Positions 63,893 through 64,000 of a stretch of DNA of 64,000 nt are shown piece by piece. The stretch comes from Thiolapillus brandeum (lineage in GTDB: Bacteria > Pseudomonadota > Gammaproteobacteria > Chromatiales > Chromatiaceae): positions 2,108,001 to 2,172,000 of the forward strand of contig NZ_AP012273.1 of assembly GCF_000828615.1 (NCBI RefSeq). Reading direction: 5' to 3'. The notes below the pieces were generated by a model that worked only from the letters and a program-made list of their open reading frames with translations, made no database searches and was not told the origin of the DNA. Each line of letters opens with the position of its first letter. Position 1 is the first letter of the stretch. Both the position numbers and the translations under genes were made by a program.

Positions 63893-64000
63893 GAAGCCAC
63901 AGTCCGGCAAGCTTTCCGGAAGCTGGCTGTTTCTGCTGGGCGTAGCATTGCTCTATCTGTTCCTGCTGCCTGTTCAGGAGGAATTCATACACAGCAGTTT
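63882..64000 (+). CDS. Membrane protein, partial at right edge
   Basis: An ATG at 63882 overlaps the end of the previous gene and opens a frame through the window edge (39 codons visible): MPSKKPQSGKLSGSW, then the hydrophobic LFLLGVALLYLFLLPVQEEF. It is likely the partner of the permease-like protein; the rest lies outside the window. Confidence 0.55.
   Translation, partial: MPSKKPQSGKLSGSWLFLLGVALLYLFLLPVQEEFIHSS

Overview
The window reads as chromosome of a gammaproteobacterium. The recA-recX-alaS order next to pncC, the complete rsxABCDGE (Rnf) operon followed by nth, and xerD, ogt, yqcC, ycgN, yaeQ and an LpxL-type acyltransferase all fit that class. Metal and arsenic resistance, Rnf and many secreted enzymes would suit a marine or sediment chemolithotroph (Chromatiales-like), but this is an inference and no species is claimed. 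No tRNA, rRNA, CRISPR array or prophage was recognised.

Layout. 1-4800 (minus): alaS (cut by the left edge), recX, recA, thpR and pncC. 4.8-12.3 kb: a cupin gene, a large secreted protein with 14 Kelch-type and three SLH-like repeats, mutS and a small secreted protein. 12.3-19.2 kb: a structured repeat, a PP2C phosphatase, a DsbC-like isomerase, xerD, ogt, yqcC, ycgN, yaeQ, a membrane protein and lpxL. 19.3-27.9 kb (plus): a dense co-directional run of rhodanese, an HExxH protein, galU, a short Cys-rich ORF, rsxABCDGE, nth, msrB and msrA. Then rmuC (minus) and mtaB (plus).

30.9-54 kb is an accessory region that looks more AT-rich and repeat-laden. It starts with a four-gene minus-strand operon: a 2646-residue DUF11-type surface protein, an outer-membrane barrel-like protein and two exported amidohydrolases. 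Next comes a 1.5 kb cluster of nested repeats and a transposase relic. After that lie an arsenic island (arsR, a GAPDH paralogue, arsJ, an ArsP-type permease, a CC-tailed small protein and a thioredoxin-like protein) and a DUF1254/alkaline-phosphatase pair. 54-64 kb holds merR, merT and merP with a MerR-type promoter, an RND pump with its adaptor and a small thioredoxin-like protein, an ABC exporter with its own adaptor, and the start of a permease operon.

Most unusual observations. (1) A 159-bp MITE sits just after the start codon of an amidohydrolase gene; it has a 3-bp target duplication, keeps the frame and separates the start from the signal peptide. (2) A family of ~281-bp foldback elements with TA duplications conserves its ends and architecture, while one copy has different but still self-complementary arms. 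(3) A 159-161-bp element family is nested with the first inside an IS1380-type transposase relic, and a third copy sits in the merT leader. (4) The giant-protein/barrel/amidohydrolase operon is the best candidate for an undescribed functional system.
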